A DNA stretch of 64,000 nt from Struthio camelus (taxonomy: Eukaryota; Chordata; Aves; Struthioniformes; Struthionidae). Shown piece by piece: positions 9,800 through 20,729 of this stretch. The notes beneath the pieces were generated by a model. It was not told where the DNA came from. It saw only the letters and a program-made list of their open reading frames with translations, and did no database searches. Position 1 is the first letter of the stretch. Each line of letters opens with the position of its first letter. The DNA lies in contig NC_090946.1 in NCBI RefSeq assembly GCF_040807025.1, positions 84,132,641 through 84,196,640 on the forward strand. The letters are read 5' to 3'. Both the position numbers and the translations under genes were made by a program.

Positions 9800-12700
9800 T
9801 TGACCTGATTATTTATCTAGCAAATGTACTTGCAGAATTAGCCGGCGGCGTCAGGGGAAGAATTGCAAAGATAAAAAGACAGCAGGGGAAGCTCTGCTCT
9901 GACCTGCATGGTGAAGCGGCTGCTGCGCACCTCCCGGGAGGCAGGGTGCCTGGCAGGCAGCCTTCGCCCTGGCGAGCAGGCCGGCCCGCAGAGGGCCTGG
10001 CCTGAGGGCATTGGCCCATAATAACTGGCTTGCTGGAAGGGATGATCCTGGCTCGTTACCTCTGGGGTCAATAAGTGTGCAAGCTTTTAGGGATTTAATG
10101 GTTGTTATGTGTCTCTAGGGATCTCTAACAAGGAGGAGAGAGCATTTCATGCTATGAAATACTGATACCTTTGTCTAATTCTCTTTTGTGAGAAAATTTC
10201 AGTGGTGTTACAGGACTGTAAACAGAATGGCAAGATGAGCGCTGCCTGTAGGTTCTTGAACAGGAATCAACTCACCTCATTAACCTGCTGGTGACCCTCC
10301 GTCTGGAGGAGAGTGCAGGCAGGCTCCCTGGGGCACCCCCACTGGGGAATGGCACCCGTGTCCTCAGAGGCCCATCTGTCAGGACAGCAGGGCAGTGGCC
10401 CCACTGTTCTGGGGCTGCCGGGGTCTGCTTGGCTCCTCTTGCCTAAGGATGCTGTTGGCAGCCGGATCAGGACAGAAGGCAGTCGCTGTTGCAGGCTGTG
10501 GAGGACTCATCCTCAGCTCTGTGCACTGAGAGGCAACAGAAGCAGTGCTGTTGAGATACCTTGGCATTTTGCTGGGGGATGCATTTGGGTGAAACTGCGT
10601 CCCAGGAAAAGAAAGTGCACCTTTCTTTGCACCTTTCTGCTGACACTGTGCAAGAGATTTTTTTTTGCCTTGGGATGCAATGTCTGGCATCAGTGTGGGC
10701 GGAAAAAGGAAACTCTGCCGCACTCTGAGGCTCAGGTCTGTCAGTTCAACCTGAGCAAAGTGCTCTCCTTGGAAACTCTGAGGGGGAAAGAAAGTTTGTT
10801 CTAGTGGTATCCTCAGTAGCTTCTGACCCAGGTCTAGAGAGGAATGCATCTCCTAGAGCAGCAGCCATTCTCTGCTGTCTGTCGACAGCCTCTGAAGCTG
10901 CCCAGGGCTTGGCAGCAGAACTAGGTACTCATGGCAGGTCTCATAAGTTAGTGTTTATCTCCAAGTCCCAGCTGTTATTTCATGGAGCCAGTTCAAGTTC
11001 TTACAGGGGTAGAGAGGCCAAAACGCTGGAGGGAAGGAATGACTCTAACACTTCTACTCCCTTAAGGAAAAGGTCATGGTAGTAAGCTGACTGTGCTAGG
11101 GTTGGCTCTGTGCGGGGTTACTCTCCCTAATGCTCAGTTTTAGCACTGTGGCCCTGTGGAGCTGAAGACAGTATGTGTAGCTTTCCTCGAGCTTGTGCCC
11201 AGCCCTGATTGAGCTTTAACAGTGTGGCTTCCTCTGGAGGCAGCAGAGAGAAAAGAAGATGCTCCGTGGTAAAAGATTTGTTATCCTGGCTGTTCTCTAC
11301 CAGATCAAACTCTTCTGGAGCTTCATGTTCCCAGCAGTTGCTGCTCTGTCAGTTCTCTGCTGCCCAAGAGGTGGATGGGATGGACGATGCATTGCTGATA
11401 CCAGCTGTGTAGCTGGTGCTGGAGACAGAAGCAAGTGTTAGGAGACACTTTCCCTGGTGAAAGGGAAATGGAAAATCCCAGTAGTGACTAAGTGGAAGCT
11501 TGCTCTCAGGGTCCTGCCTATACCAAAGGATCCCTTGGCTTCTTACTGTCCAACAGGCCGTGAAGACTGATTCAGGACCACACCGTGAAGTGGCATTTTT
11601 ACAGCACAGTCCAAAACCTCTGCATTCTTACAGACAGCTACAAAAATGTCCTGCACTCTCTGGCTTGCTGAACATGATACAGAGGTCTGAGCGGAGGCTG
11701 CTACAGCTTCTTTTGCTAGCCTGAAATCCATGTCGGACGTGGGATTCACACAGCAGTGTGAGGAGCTGTGGATGCACTGAGGAGATTCTCTCCCTGTTGG
11801 GTGAGATGGCCAGTCAGTCTGTCAGGATGCTGTATGTGTCTCCATTAATGGTTCTGACCTTGTGTACCCCCACCATGGCTCTTTCAGCCACTTCCCACTG
11901 CCTTCAGCCTTGCCCTCTTCGTGCTGCCTTGGCAGTGCTGTCCCACAGGGGCAACAGGGCAGCTGGTGGTCTTGGTGAGTTTGGAAGCAGGGCTGGGTTA
12001 AGGCATTTGTGTGCACTTGGCTGTGATCAGGTTGTAGAAGGAAGGCCGCTCCGGCTGCAGGAGATCAAACGTGTCCTTTCCTGGGAGCAGTGCTGGTGAC
12101 AAGCGCAGGCCTCTGGTTCTGGAGAGTCAGTGGTTATATGGTGACTTGCCTTCAACTAAGTTGGTGAGTTCGTAGTGCTAATCAGCAGTCCTGCCAGCTG
12201 GTCAGCTCTACCCAGCTGCTGCTGTCCTGGAGGCCCTTTGTGCTGGCGCAAGTGTGGTACTTACCCTCCACCAAGCATAGCTCCATGGCTAGTTGGAAGT
12301 AGAGTGAACCTCCTAGCAGCTTTCAAGCAGGAGCAGCCAACAGCACATTTTATTCAAAGGAAATCAAAGTGAATCTTGCACCCAGCGCCGGGTGACAACA
12401 TCATGCTGTTCTGCTATTTGCAGTTCTTAGCCTGAAACCGTTTCCCTCCCTCTGGTTCACACCTCCGCTGTCTTCTCTTTCTGGAGTGCTCCTGGCCACC
12501 ACGGAGGAGCAGAAGGTGGCTGCACCTGCACTCTCCTCGGACGCCTTTAGGCAGGCTGTGGGGGGCTGTTTTGGGATAGACTTTGGGGCCCTAGGAAGGG
12601 GCCAGTTTGTGTCCTGGGGGAATCACCAAGTGTCTGGACGCACGCCCCAAAGGAAGGTGTTGATAGGAATTGCCCGCAGGGCAGGCTACGCTCGATATTA

Positions 12701-13865
12701 CTCCCCTGAGCTCCTGCGTAGCACGAGTCAGGACTCACCACTGCACTGGGGAAGCCTTTCTCTTCCACCTGAGCTAAATCCACCATACGCCTTATCCATT
12801 TCCCCTTCCTAGCAAGCATTTATTGTGAGTTTTGTCTTACTTTAGCCTCCAAGCATCCTGTAATGGTCTTTTTTGTGAATTCATTCTAATCCTTAATCAC
12901 TTTATGAAGTAGGAACATAAAGACAGGACACATTCTAGTACTAAACCACACTGTAGCGGGCTGACTGCGAGGTGCCGTACCTGCCTTCTAGCCAAGCTGG
13001 CTCCATACTCCTTCCAAACCCACGGGTGGGCCCTCTACCGCAGTGACCGCGGCAGCTCTCAACGCGCTGTTTGTGCCAGGTCACTTAGAACCTCACTGGT
13101 GAATCACGTCCTTTGAGATGCATCTAAAGTAGGGAACATCCTTGGGAGTAACTGCAGAACTGAGGAGCATGCAAAGTGAAATGCTCTTCTTGGGGCAAGA
13201 CAGGAGAAATACTTCTTTTCCCAAGGTGGTTATGGTTACGTAGAAGCCAAGATTAGAAATAACAGATTAGGCATACATAATTCTGCATCAAGAAAAGTGC
13301 TTTACGTTGGTGCAAACACCCCTTTCTCATTAGGCACCTCTGAGTGTTAATATAATACGGTGTGTTTGTACTGTAAAGACGCCGTGTAGTGGAGCACTAA
13401 GAGCAACAGATGGGCGACTGCAAGTTTTAGCATTCAAGCTAAAACTTAAGACAAGAGGGAGTAAATGTTACTTTCTTCATGATAATAATGTTGTTCCTCA
13501 TCAAAAAGTATTTGGAAACTGCAGCGTTTACTCATCTTCAGAAGCAGGAAATTCAATGCTCTAATCACTGAAATGTCAAGTGCAGCGTTGTGTGGAGTGG
13601 ATTCTTCCCTCTTCCAAAGCACTTGGGAAATGGAAAACACTGTTGGCACAGAGCTTAGTGTGAGTTTCTCCCTCCTGCAGAAGCAGTTAAGTATGCTGTG
13701 TTACCCTAATAGTCTTTCCCCAAGAATTTTTTTCCACTTTAAGTTCTTTAGTCTGTAAGATGGGGGAGCTGTTGCATTGTACAAAAAAAGATCACACAGA
13801 CAGTTCCTACTAGTTACTAGGTGTTATATTTTCTTTTAACCAGCCTGTAATATGAATTGGGTAAG
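9800..13865. other. Unique sequence right of the CpG island
   Basis: GC content falls gradually after the island. I see no transposon. One micro-exon-like element is listed separately at 10276-10302. A strong minus-strand acceptor (TTCTTTTCTCTCTGCTGCCTCCAG type, ending near 11236) has no convincing partner donor. A GTAAGTACC donor on minus near 12262 also lacks a clear acceptor. Confidence 0.45.
10276..10302 (-). other. Candidate 27-nt micro-exon
   Basis: On the minus strand an acceptor with a good pyrimidine tract (CTGCCTGCACTCTCCTCCAG) is followed by 27 nt and a strong donor (ATGAG|GTGAGTT). The 27 nt keep frame and would add nine residues, TEGHQQVNE. Symmetric micro-exons of this size are known in neural and muscle genes. 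No neighbouring exon can be named, so this rests on splice-site quality alone. Confidence 0.17.
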
Positions 13866-13869
13866 AAGC

Positions 13870-14100
13870 CTCTCAGACCGTCACGTGACAGCGTAGCAAG
13901 TGCAGGCTCTTTCGTGAGCGGCAGCTTATCCAATTAATACATTTATCAGCCAGGGAGGCATTGTGAGAGCTATGTGTAAACCTGACCCAGAAAAATAGTT
14001 TTTGGATGAGCCCCTTCCTTTTAATTAGTTATAATTTTATTTCAGGTGAACTGGTGTTACATTTGTATCCAGGCTACACTCGTTAGTGGCAATGCATGGT
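13870..14100. promoter_or_regulatory. Candidate conserved enhancer with palindromic E-box
   Basis: The perfect palindrome GTCACGTGAC (13880-13889) matches the extended E-box bound by USF and MiT/TFE factors. Within 60 bp to the right lie two GATA-type sites (CTTATCC, TTTATCAG), the homeodomain-type core CCAATTAATAC, and further on TTTTAATTAGTTATAATTT. The complex, repeat-free sequence has the texture of conserved non-coding regulatory DNA. Conservation itself cannot be seen from one genome. Confidence 0.3.
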
Positions 14101-14141
14101 CACACATTGATTTATTGCTGTTCTGTGTGCCTCCCCTGCAG

Positions 14142-14224
14142 CCACGTTCAGTGACAACTGCCACTGCTGGTGAATCAGTCATTGTGCCTGAAACCACTCA
14201 GTGGCGAGGTGGGAGGGTGTAAGG
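14142..14224 (+). other. Candidate 83-nt exon (plus strand)
   Basis: A very strong acceptor (GTTCTGTGTGCCTCCCCTGCAG) ends at 14141, and AAGG|GTGAGT gives a strong donor after 14224. The first frame is open for 26 codons, including TTATAGESVIVPETTQWR, and then meets TAA just before the donor. It would therefore be non-coding, or use an earlier donor (GCGAG|GTGGGA). The other two frames have early stops. No protein family is recognised. Confidence 0.2.
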
Positions 14225-14229
14225 GTGAG

Positions 14230-17200
14230 TTTGTCCTCAAACAGGCTTGTGCTAAACATCAGTTGAAACTAAACCAAGTAAAAGAGATACTTTATAGCTG
14301 AAATGTATCCTTTTTTACTGATTTTTTTAACTATTAAAAAATCTGTTCGGTTTAGATTTAAATTCATGATTACAGTAATTGCATTGTCTGTTTGCTTGAT
14401 CTTTTAGTTAATTTGCTTTCTGAGAAAAGAAAATAAAGCATTGATATATCTCTGGGTTTTTTAAATCTCCTGCGTGATTATATCAAGATTTCTACCAATT
14501 GGCACCTGGCTTTCTAAAAAGCAGTTTATATCTCTTGGTACTTTTTAGTCCATAGGTAAGCTGAAAGACTAACACAAATCAGTACTGGATTTCCAGTAGT
14601 GATGTAGCACATGCAACAGTTTTGTTTCATTATGTATGGAGAGTAATCTATTATGAACGGCTAATTTTGTAACTTAGTAAGAGATGCTGGTCCTTCGTAA
14701 AACGAATACCTTTCACTCTGTTACCGGCCCTTGGTGTAGAGGAAGCAAGCCCTGACATTACTCTAGGACTATGCACGCACTGTGAACACGTGACAACAGC
14801 TGCCACTCACTGTAGAGGCTGTACGAATGTCCCCTGCTGATCAGGCTGCTTTGCCAAAAGGGAGGAGGCCACCGTGGTGCTTGCACTGTGTTGGACGTGC
14901 TGATGGAGGTGGTGCAGGCTGGGCCTGACCCTAGGGGAAGGGGGATGGTTGACTGGTTCTCAAGCTCACGATCAAAGCAGCTGTGTCTCGTTTTCCTTCC
15001 CATTATCTCCACGACCCTGTGGACATTGCATGTGCACATTTCTGTCTGGGAAAGACCTTGGAGGCACAACAGAGACATGCTTGATAGGCTGTCCAAGAGC
15101 CTTTCCCTCCTCAGTACCAGAACTCTGCCCACCCTCTGAAATGGCAGCAACAGGCCAAGGTGCTGGTCCTGTCTTCCGGGACGCTTTAGGCTCCAGCATG
15201 ACTGCTTTGTTTGCCGTGCATGGGTTTCTGGCTATCCCCTGCCTAGCCCTGTTGCCAAAAAGCTGCTTCATGGCTGGGACCTGAACTCTTGTTAAGCAAG
15301 GCTTGTTTAATTCAGTATGCATGGATATAGAAGTGGAAGGGAAAAGGCAGATGGAGACCTTGCACATGAAATGGGAAGAAATTTAGTGCAGGTCAGTAAA
15401 ATCACAAGTAGAGAATAAGCCCAGTCCTAATTAAACAAACAAACAAAAACCCAAAAACTTGTTACCTGCAAAAGGCTGTTTTCTTCTGCCGCGTTTTATC
15501 GTCACCTTCAGGCTATGAGGGAAGCCTTCCTTCAGCAGGGAGGCACTGAACATAAAAGGGACCTTGCAAACAGCCCATCGTGACAGGAGGCAGCCACCAA
15601 CACCTCTGGTGACCCTGGGGCAGAGATTAGTCGAAAAGGAGTGGTGGCCCGCACAATAAGCAACCCCATTTTTCTGGCTATAAAAGAACATCCAGATACT
15701 TAAGTGGCCAGGCTCTGCCTTTGGTCCACCAAGCCTGTTTCTCGATATAAGAATGATTTTTACTACCCCATCGCAGCTAGCCACGAGAGGCAGGAGCTAA
15801 AGAATACTAATGACCCAAGGTGAAAGGACTCAGTGCTGTGATGCAGTGATGCTGTGTGATGAGCTGCTTTGGAGGGAAAAAAAAAAAACAACCTTAAATT
15901 CCTTCCTCAGGACCAGAATGAGTGTCTCACAGCACGGGACTCTGGCGCGTGTGCTCAGGATGCTGAAAGAGAGCAGTTCCCTGGGCCTCCCCTCTTGGCA
16001 GCCCCTGTTCCTCAGACCCCTGCAGGAGCCAACACAGTTGTTGCACAAAGAGGCCCTGCTTTTTTCCTGGCCCAGCCTCCTCCTGCCCGCTTTTGTGCCC
16101 TACTTCCCTCCCTCGCTGCTTCTCCTGGCAGATCTGCGTCGGCACAGTGCTACCTACAAACCACTGTCCCCGCCAGCGTCGAGGAGGAGAAGTCGCGCTG
16201 GGGCTGCACTGGGGCCCTCGCGGCACACGGGTCAGCTGTTCTGCTGTGGACAGAAGAGGACCCAGAGAAGCCATCATGCACGTGGTTTCTTCCTGGCTTT
16301 TGTCCTCTTGATTAACACCTGCTGGAGCCAAGGGCAGAGATCACCCATCTGCAGAGCGAGGGCTTTCTACCAGTGCACTGCAAGGGGCCAGTTAGGCCTC
16401 CCACTTTGCATCCAACCCCCCATCGCTCTCTGATGGTGGCAGGGTAGCATGATCAGGCCTTGCCTAGCGTAAAGGAGCCTGGCTTTTCTCTTAAGCCGAG
16501 ATAGGCACAAAATGAATAGAGAGCATGATGAAGACATAGCGGGACATCCCTTGGGATGCCTTTGACCAGAGCTTGCACTCTCTAGAGCCCGCGTGCCATC
16601 AGGTGCGTGTGCTTTTGCTGTGTTTAGGAGAATGGTGTTAGGCAACGTGTGGATGAGGTGGGTGTTGCTTGGCTATCCACAGGCACCTTTGTCTGGCACC
16701 ACCAGGGCTTAACATCCAGCTCTTTGCTTACTTAATGAAACTGAGTAGCTGAGTTAAGGATATCTCCTCCTCCCTTTTCTTTGGCAGAGTTTAGGTGTGC
16801 TGTTGACATTTTAATAAAGTGCTCCTTTACCACTTGCATACTCTTCTTGTTCTCTTTTATTCTTTCTTATTCATATTTCTTTCTTACACAATATATTATT
16901 TCTTTACTGAGATGACTTCTCAGTAGAAAATAGCAAAATCAACATCACCAGCCTGTTCAAATTCCCTTAGCGTGCTTGCTGCTTCTGAAAGAGCTGTGTG
17001 GAGAGCATGTTTCCCTTATACCCTGAAAAGTTGTTTGCTCTTCTACCAGTTGCTGACTTAAGTGTTTTCCTTAAGCCAAGTCTTGCATAGAAAAGGATAT
17101 CCAATAATTCAAGCTGTTTGCACTGTCTTCCTTCTTCTGCATGCCCCATCTCTTCCCTTATATCCAAGCAGCAAGCTGAGGGCTCACGTTCAACTGACTG

Positions 17201-19760
17201 GGACAGGAGAATAAAGAACTACTCGGACTCTCATTTATGCACACAGGCAAAAAAAAAAAAAAAAAGAATCTTTGAGATTTTTACGATCATAGTTTAAAGC
17301 CCACAGAAGTTCACCACATGTGTAAGCACATTTAAATGAAAAGGCTACACCAAAAATGATGCAATTTTCATTGGAAAGCTTTACTCCTGAATGCAGGCAA
17401 GGTCTAATTTTGTCTGGTATTTTGCCCACCAAACAGGGAATAGAATATTCCATCAGAATAGGCATAGAAAAGAGACTTAATGTTCATTGTGCGTAAACAT
17501 CCCAAACAAGCAAAACTAAAAGATAATAAAGTAACTAATATTTTAGGAAGTTACTAATTGGAAAAAAAATTATTGAGTCACACAGGCAAAAGAAGTCTAG
17601 TAATAACTCTTCAAAAGAAAATGAGCTGAGATCTGGCATGGATCCCCACAGCTTCTGAGCTTGTTCAATTAAAATCAACACTGAATGGGTTTTCTTTCAC
17701 TTCCATTACTCAAGCTGCATTCTTCAAAGAGATAGCAAATGAGTGATATGCATATGAAAGAACCATGTAGTATGAAATTACAAAATGATACAGGGTTTGG
17801 ATATTTGCACTCTGAGATATTAAATCTTCTGAAGGAAAATATTTGAGCAAATTCTGAATAAAGAACCCTACAGAGGAGGAAGGAAGAGCTGTGAGATAAA
17901 TCTAATAAGGAACAGGCTGAGCAGTTTCCAAGCACTGTTGAATTACTTGGTCTAGCCATGACACAGTATTTCCAGTTATTCCTCTAGGATTTACTCCTTT
18001 GTCTCGTCATGCCGACTAGCGACTAGCACACTTTTAAAGGCCATCCAGACCTATGTTGCTACACATGTACACAGTGAGGGCAACCTACAGTGAGCAGCTG
18101 TGTCTTTTTTATATGATTTCTCCTCACACTTCAGCACTAGCAGCGTACTGGAGCCCTCAACGAGTCTGCTGCATGCACAGAGAGGTGGTTTGGAGACTGA
18201 AAGGATCTCAAGCTCTGCGTGCTGCCACTGCGCTGAGCATTCAGGATTATTCATTATTCCCCACATCTCTCCTCCCTGCCACCTTCTTTCCTGCTCATTT
18301 TCTTTAGGCCCTCACGGCGCGTTTCTATCAGACAGCGTACCAGCCATGCCAGTCATGTCTCTGCTCAGGCAGCGATGCTGAGAGGACATGAACAGAGCAC
18401 AAACTGCGCTCCTAGACACGTGGATCTCTGCTGTTGCTGGCGCTTGGGGCATTGATTTGTTACGGGTTTGTCTGCAGATGAGTTTGAGATAATTTCCATT
18501 CACTGTCTGAGTCTATTTTCAATTACTAACACAAACTGGGTTCAGGGTCCTGAGTCAGACTTGAATTTCACTCTTCCCAGAGATTTAGAGGTATTAAACA
18601 TTAATTTATTATTTCCTGGGATCCCTACTCTCCTTTCCTCTCTGCAGACATCACGGTGTTCCAGCACCTTTCCAAGCCCATGTGAAATTAATACCTTGTC
18701 AACTCGTCCTGCACCACTCAGGAGCATGAGACAGAAGTTGAACAGCAGCAGTTGTCCCTACCCTGGCTCAGCCACTACTGTCCTGTGGAGAATGTCTCTT
18801 CTTGGGACTTTCCGTCTTTTGCCCTACAGTGGCCAGAGACATGCCTGATTCAAGCGGATGCTGTTAAGGAGTCCTAAAAGACGTCCTAAGTACTCCCATC
18901 TCATGGGTGTGTGTGCATTTGGGGGGGATGTTTAGCGCTACCTGCTATATTTGTGCACGTTCTGGGTCCCACTGTGCCAGCCTACTTTATTATGAATATT
19001 ACATATAGATTAAAAGGCATTAAAAGTCATCTGTTTGTCATGGCATCATCTTGTATTTTCAGGAATATGCTGCATGCAGAACGCTTTAAAAGTTGCATTA
19101 GGAAAATCCTAACCCTGATAGTCTCTCTAATCACATAAGACGTCCATGCTGTGTTTAAAAATCTCAGAATGCCATGACTTGATGGTAATTAGTGATAATT
19201 GTTTCACACACAAGCACTGTATTTGACTAATAACTCCCTTTACAAGAGTCAGGGAGATCAGGGACGCCTGGGTCAAGAACCGTCACTGTTAATTACCCTC
19301 TCATTTCTCCTGATGCTAGTGCAAGCTTCTCTACAGCTTCTGGTAGTATTGACCTTTCAAGGAGATGAGACTCACTCCTGTAAGATCCTGAGTCACCTTA
19401 GCACCTCAGTCAAAATGCACTGGGCCCATAGAGTCGCAAGCAGGTTCACGAGCTCCTGCTGCAAGTGCCGTATCTCAGGGCCCTTTCAAAGGAGACAAAC
19501 ACAATTTTCATTTTTTAAAGAAAACAGGCAGGCATATAATCCTTTGTCTGACCTGCTGCAAAGCACAGCCCAAGAGACATGAGGCTCCACATCATGCTTT
19601 TTGCTGCTGTTTGAAGATTTTTTAGAGAGGAATCCAAGCTGCATTAAAAAAAGCTTCAAGAGACAAAACCCTAACAGCTCCCTGGGTAAGCTGCTCCAGT
19701 GGCTCACTATCCTTATTGTTAAAAATGTACATCTTATTTCTACTGTCACTTCCAGACATT
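14230..19760. other. Unique sequence, one long open frame only
   Basis: I see no transposon and no identifiable gene. A long open frame at 15810-16433 is listed separately. A poly(A)-type AATAAA at 16813-16818 is followed by a T-rich stretch. A poly(A) run lies near 17248-17265. Confidence 0.45.
15810..16433 (+). CDS. 207-codon open frame, probably not a gene
   Basis: An ATG at 15810 opens 207 codons. Its start context is weak (C at -3). The middle contains a leucine- and proline-rich stretch, LLLPAFVPYFPPSLLLLADL, around residues 90-110, and a basic stretch (SRRRSRAG) follows. An AATAAA lies about 380 bp downstream (16813). The other plus-strand frame and one minus-strand frame are open over the same interval, which points to a locally low stop frequency (mild GC enrichment) rather than selection. 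No domain, signal peptide or homologous family is recognised. It is listed because it is one of the longest ATG-started frames outside CpG islands and repeats. Confidence 0.1.
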   Translation: MTQGERTQCCDAVMLCDELLWREKKKTTLNSFLRTRMSVSQHGTLARVLRMLKESSSLGLPSWQPLFLRPLQEPTQLLHKEALLFSWPSLLLPAFVPYFPPSLLLLADLRRHSATYKPLSPPASRRRSRAGAALGPSRHTGQLFCCGQKRTQRSHHARGFFLAFVLLINTCWSQGQRSPICRARAFYQCTARGQLGLPLCIQPPIAL

Positions 19761-19765
19761 GAGTA

Positions 19766-19800
19766 TTTTGTTTTGTTTTGTTTTGTTTTGTTTTGTTTTA
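19766..19800 (+). repeat. (TTTTG)n microsatellite
   Basis: Six perfect TTTTG units plus a partial TTTTA end. Such a tract is usually a simple repeat, though it can mark the tail of a retrotransposed copy. No clear body of an element is seen beside it. Confidence 0.95.
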
Positions 19801-20520
19801 TGTCTATCCCCTGTAAATAAATGTTTCTCAGGCACTGGGTAACATTTTCCAGTGTGTTGTGAAAGGCCATGGGATATTAAGGCAGGGTCAAGAGATATTA
19901 AGAACTGTATTGCCATCTTGATCCAAAAAAAAAAAACCCTATCTTCCTACTCACTAGCTATCCCACCATGCAAGATCAAGCATCCACCAGCTCTTGCAGT
20001 TCACACAAATAAGTTAGAGAGTTATTGCTGATATTTTTACTTTCATAGAGGCTTGAACAAATATGACTGCAAAGAGGGATTCCTAATCTCAGAAGGCTGA
20101 GAAACTCTGCTAAATCAAAGGAAGTTTAGGGATCAGATTTTTCTCCCCTGTGTAAGTACTAGGCTAATGTCACCACTGAATCTTCTCTGGGCTAAGCAGA
20201 CACAGTTTCGTCTATGGCTACATCCCCAAAGGCAGGACACTGGCAGCAGGCACCCAGCGGGAGGGGGGATGGCAGTGGGGTGGCGGAGTGGCGCGCCTTG
20301 GGGTGCCTCGGCCAAGGGGAACCGCTGCCCAGCCCCAGGGAGAAGCTGGGGGGGTTCCAGCCTCCGTCTGGTGGTGGTGAACGGACCTGGGACTGTGCAG
20401 CTGGCACAGAGCAAGCGAGCACCCCGGCAGGGCGGTGAACCATGACCCTTTTCTGCCCCCCTGGTCTGGGCACAGCTCCCATGAGCCTGCTGCTGCTCGG
20501 GAAGAGAGGGGCTCCTGGGC
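19801..20520. other. Unique sequence grading into a GC-rich patch
   Basis: AT-rich unique DNA gives way at about 20.2 kb to a GC-rich patch that continues into the 55-bp tandem repeat. A minus-strand open frame of about 226 codons spans the patch, but its composition and repeat content explain it. Confidence 0.45.
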
Positions 20521-20523
20521 ACC

Positions 20524-20720
20524 CCAACGTGCCGGCAGGGCCCCAGAGCTGGGACCTCAACGCATTTGCATGGCCAAGGAGCCACACTCCAATGTGCTCC
20601 ACAGGCATCCTGAAGCACCAGCCCACGGCTGGAGAGCCAGACCCCAACACGCCCCATGGGCACCTCAACACGCTGGCACACAGCTGCGGAGCCAGACCCC
20701 AACACGCCCCATAGGCGCCA
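20524..20720. repeat. Degenerate 55-bp tandem repeat, about 3.5 copies
   Basis: The block GAGCCAGACCCCAACACGCC recurs at 20634 and 20689 exactly 55 bp apart. A diverged copy starts at 20579 (GAGCCACACTCCAATGTGC) and an even more diverged one lies before it. The two right-hand copies are nearly identical, suggesting recent duplication at that end. The period is not a multiple of three. Confidence 0.8.
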
Positions 20721-20729
20721 AAGGCAGGG

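Noticed and set aside
7288..9808. Many long open frames on both strands (up to about 396 codons)
   Set aside because: All are Ala/Arg/Gly/Pro-rich and overlap in several frames inside a CpG island, where stop codons are rare. No splice structure or domain supports any one of them.
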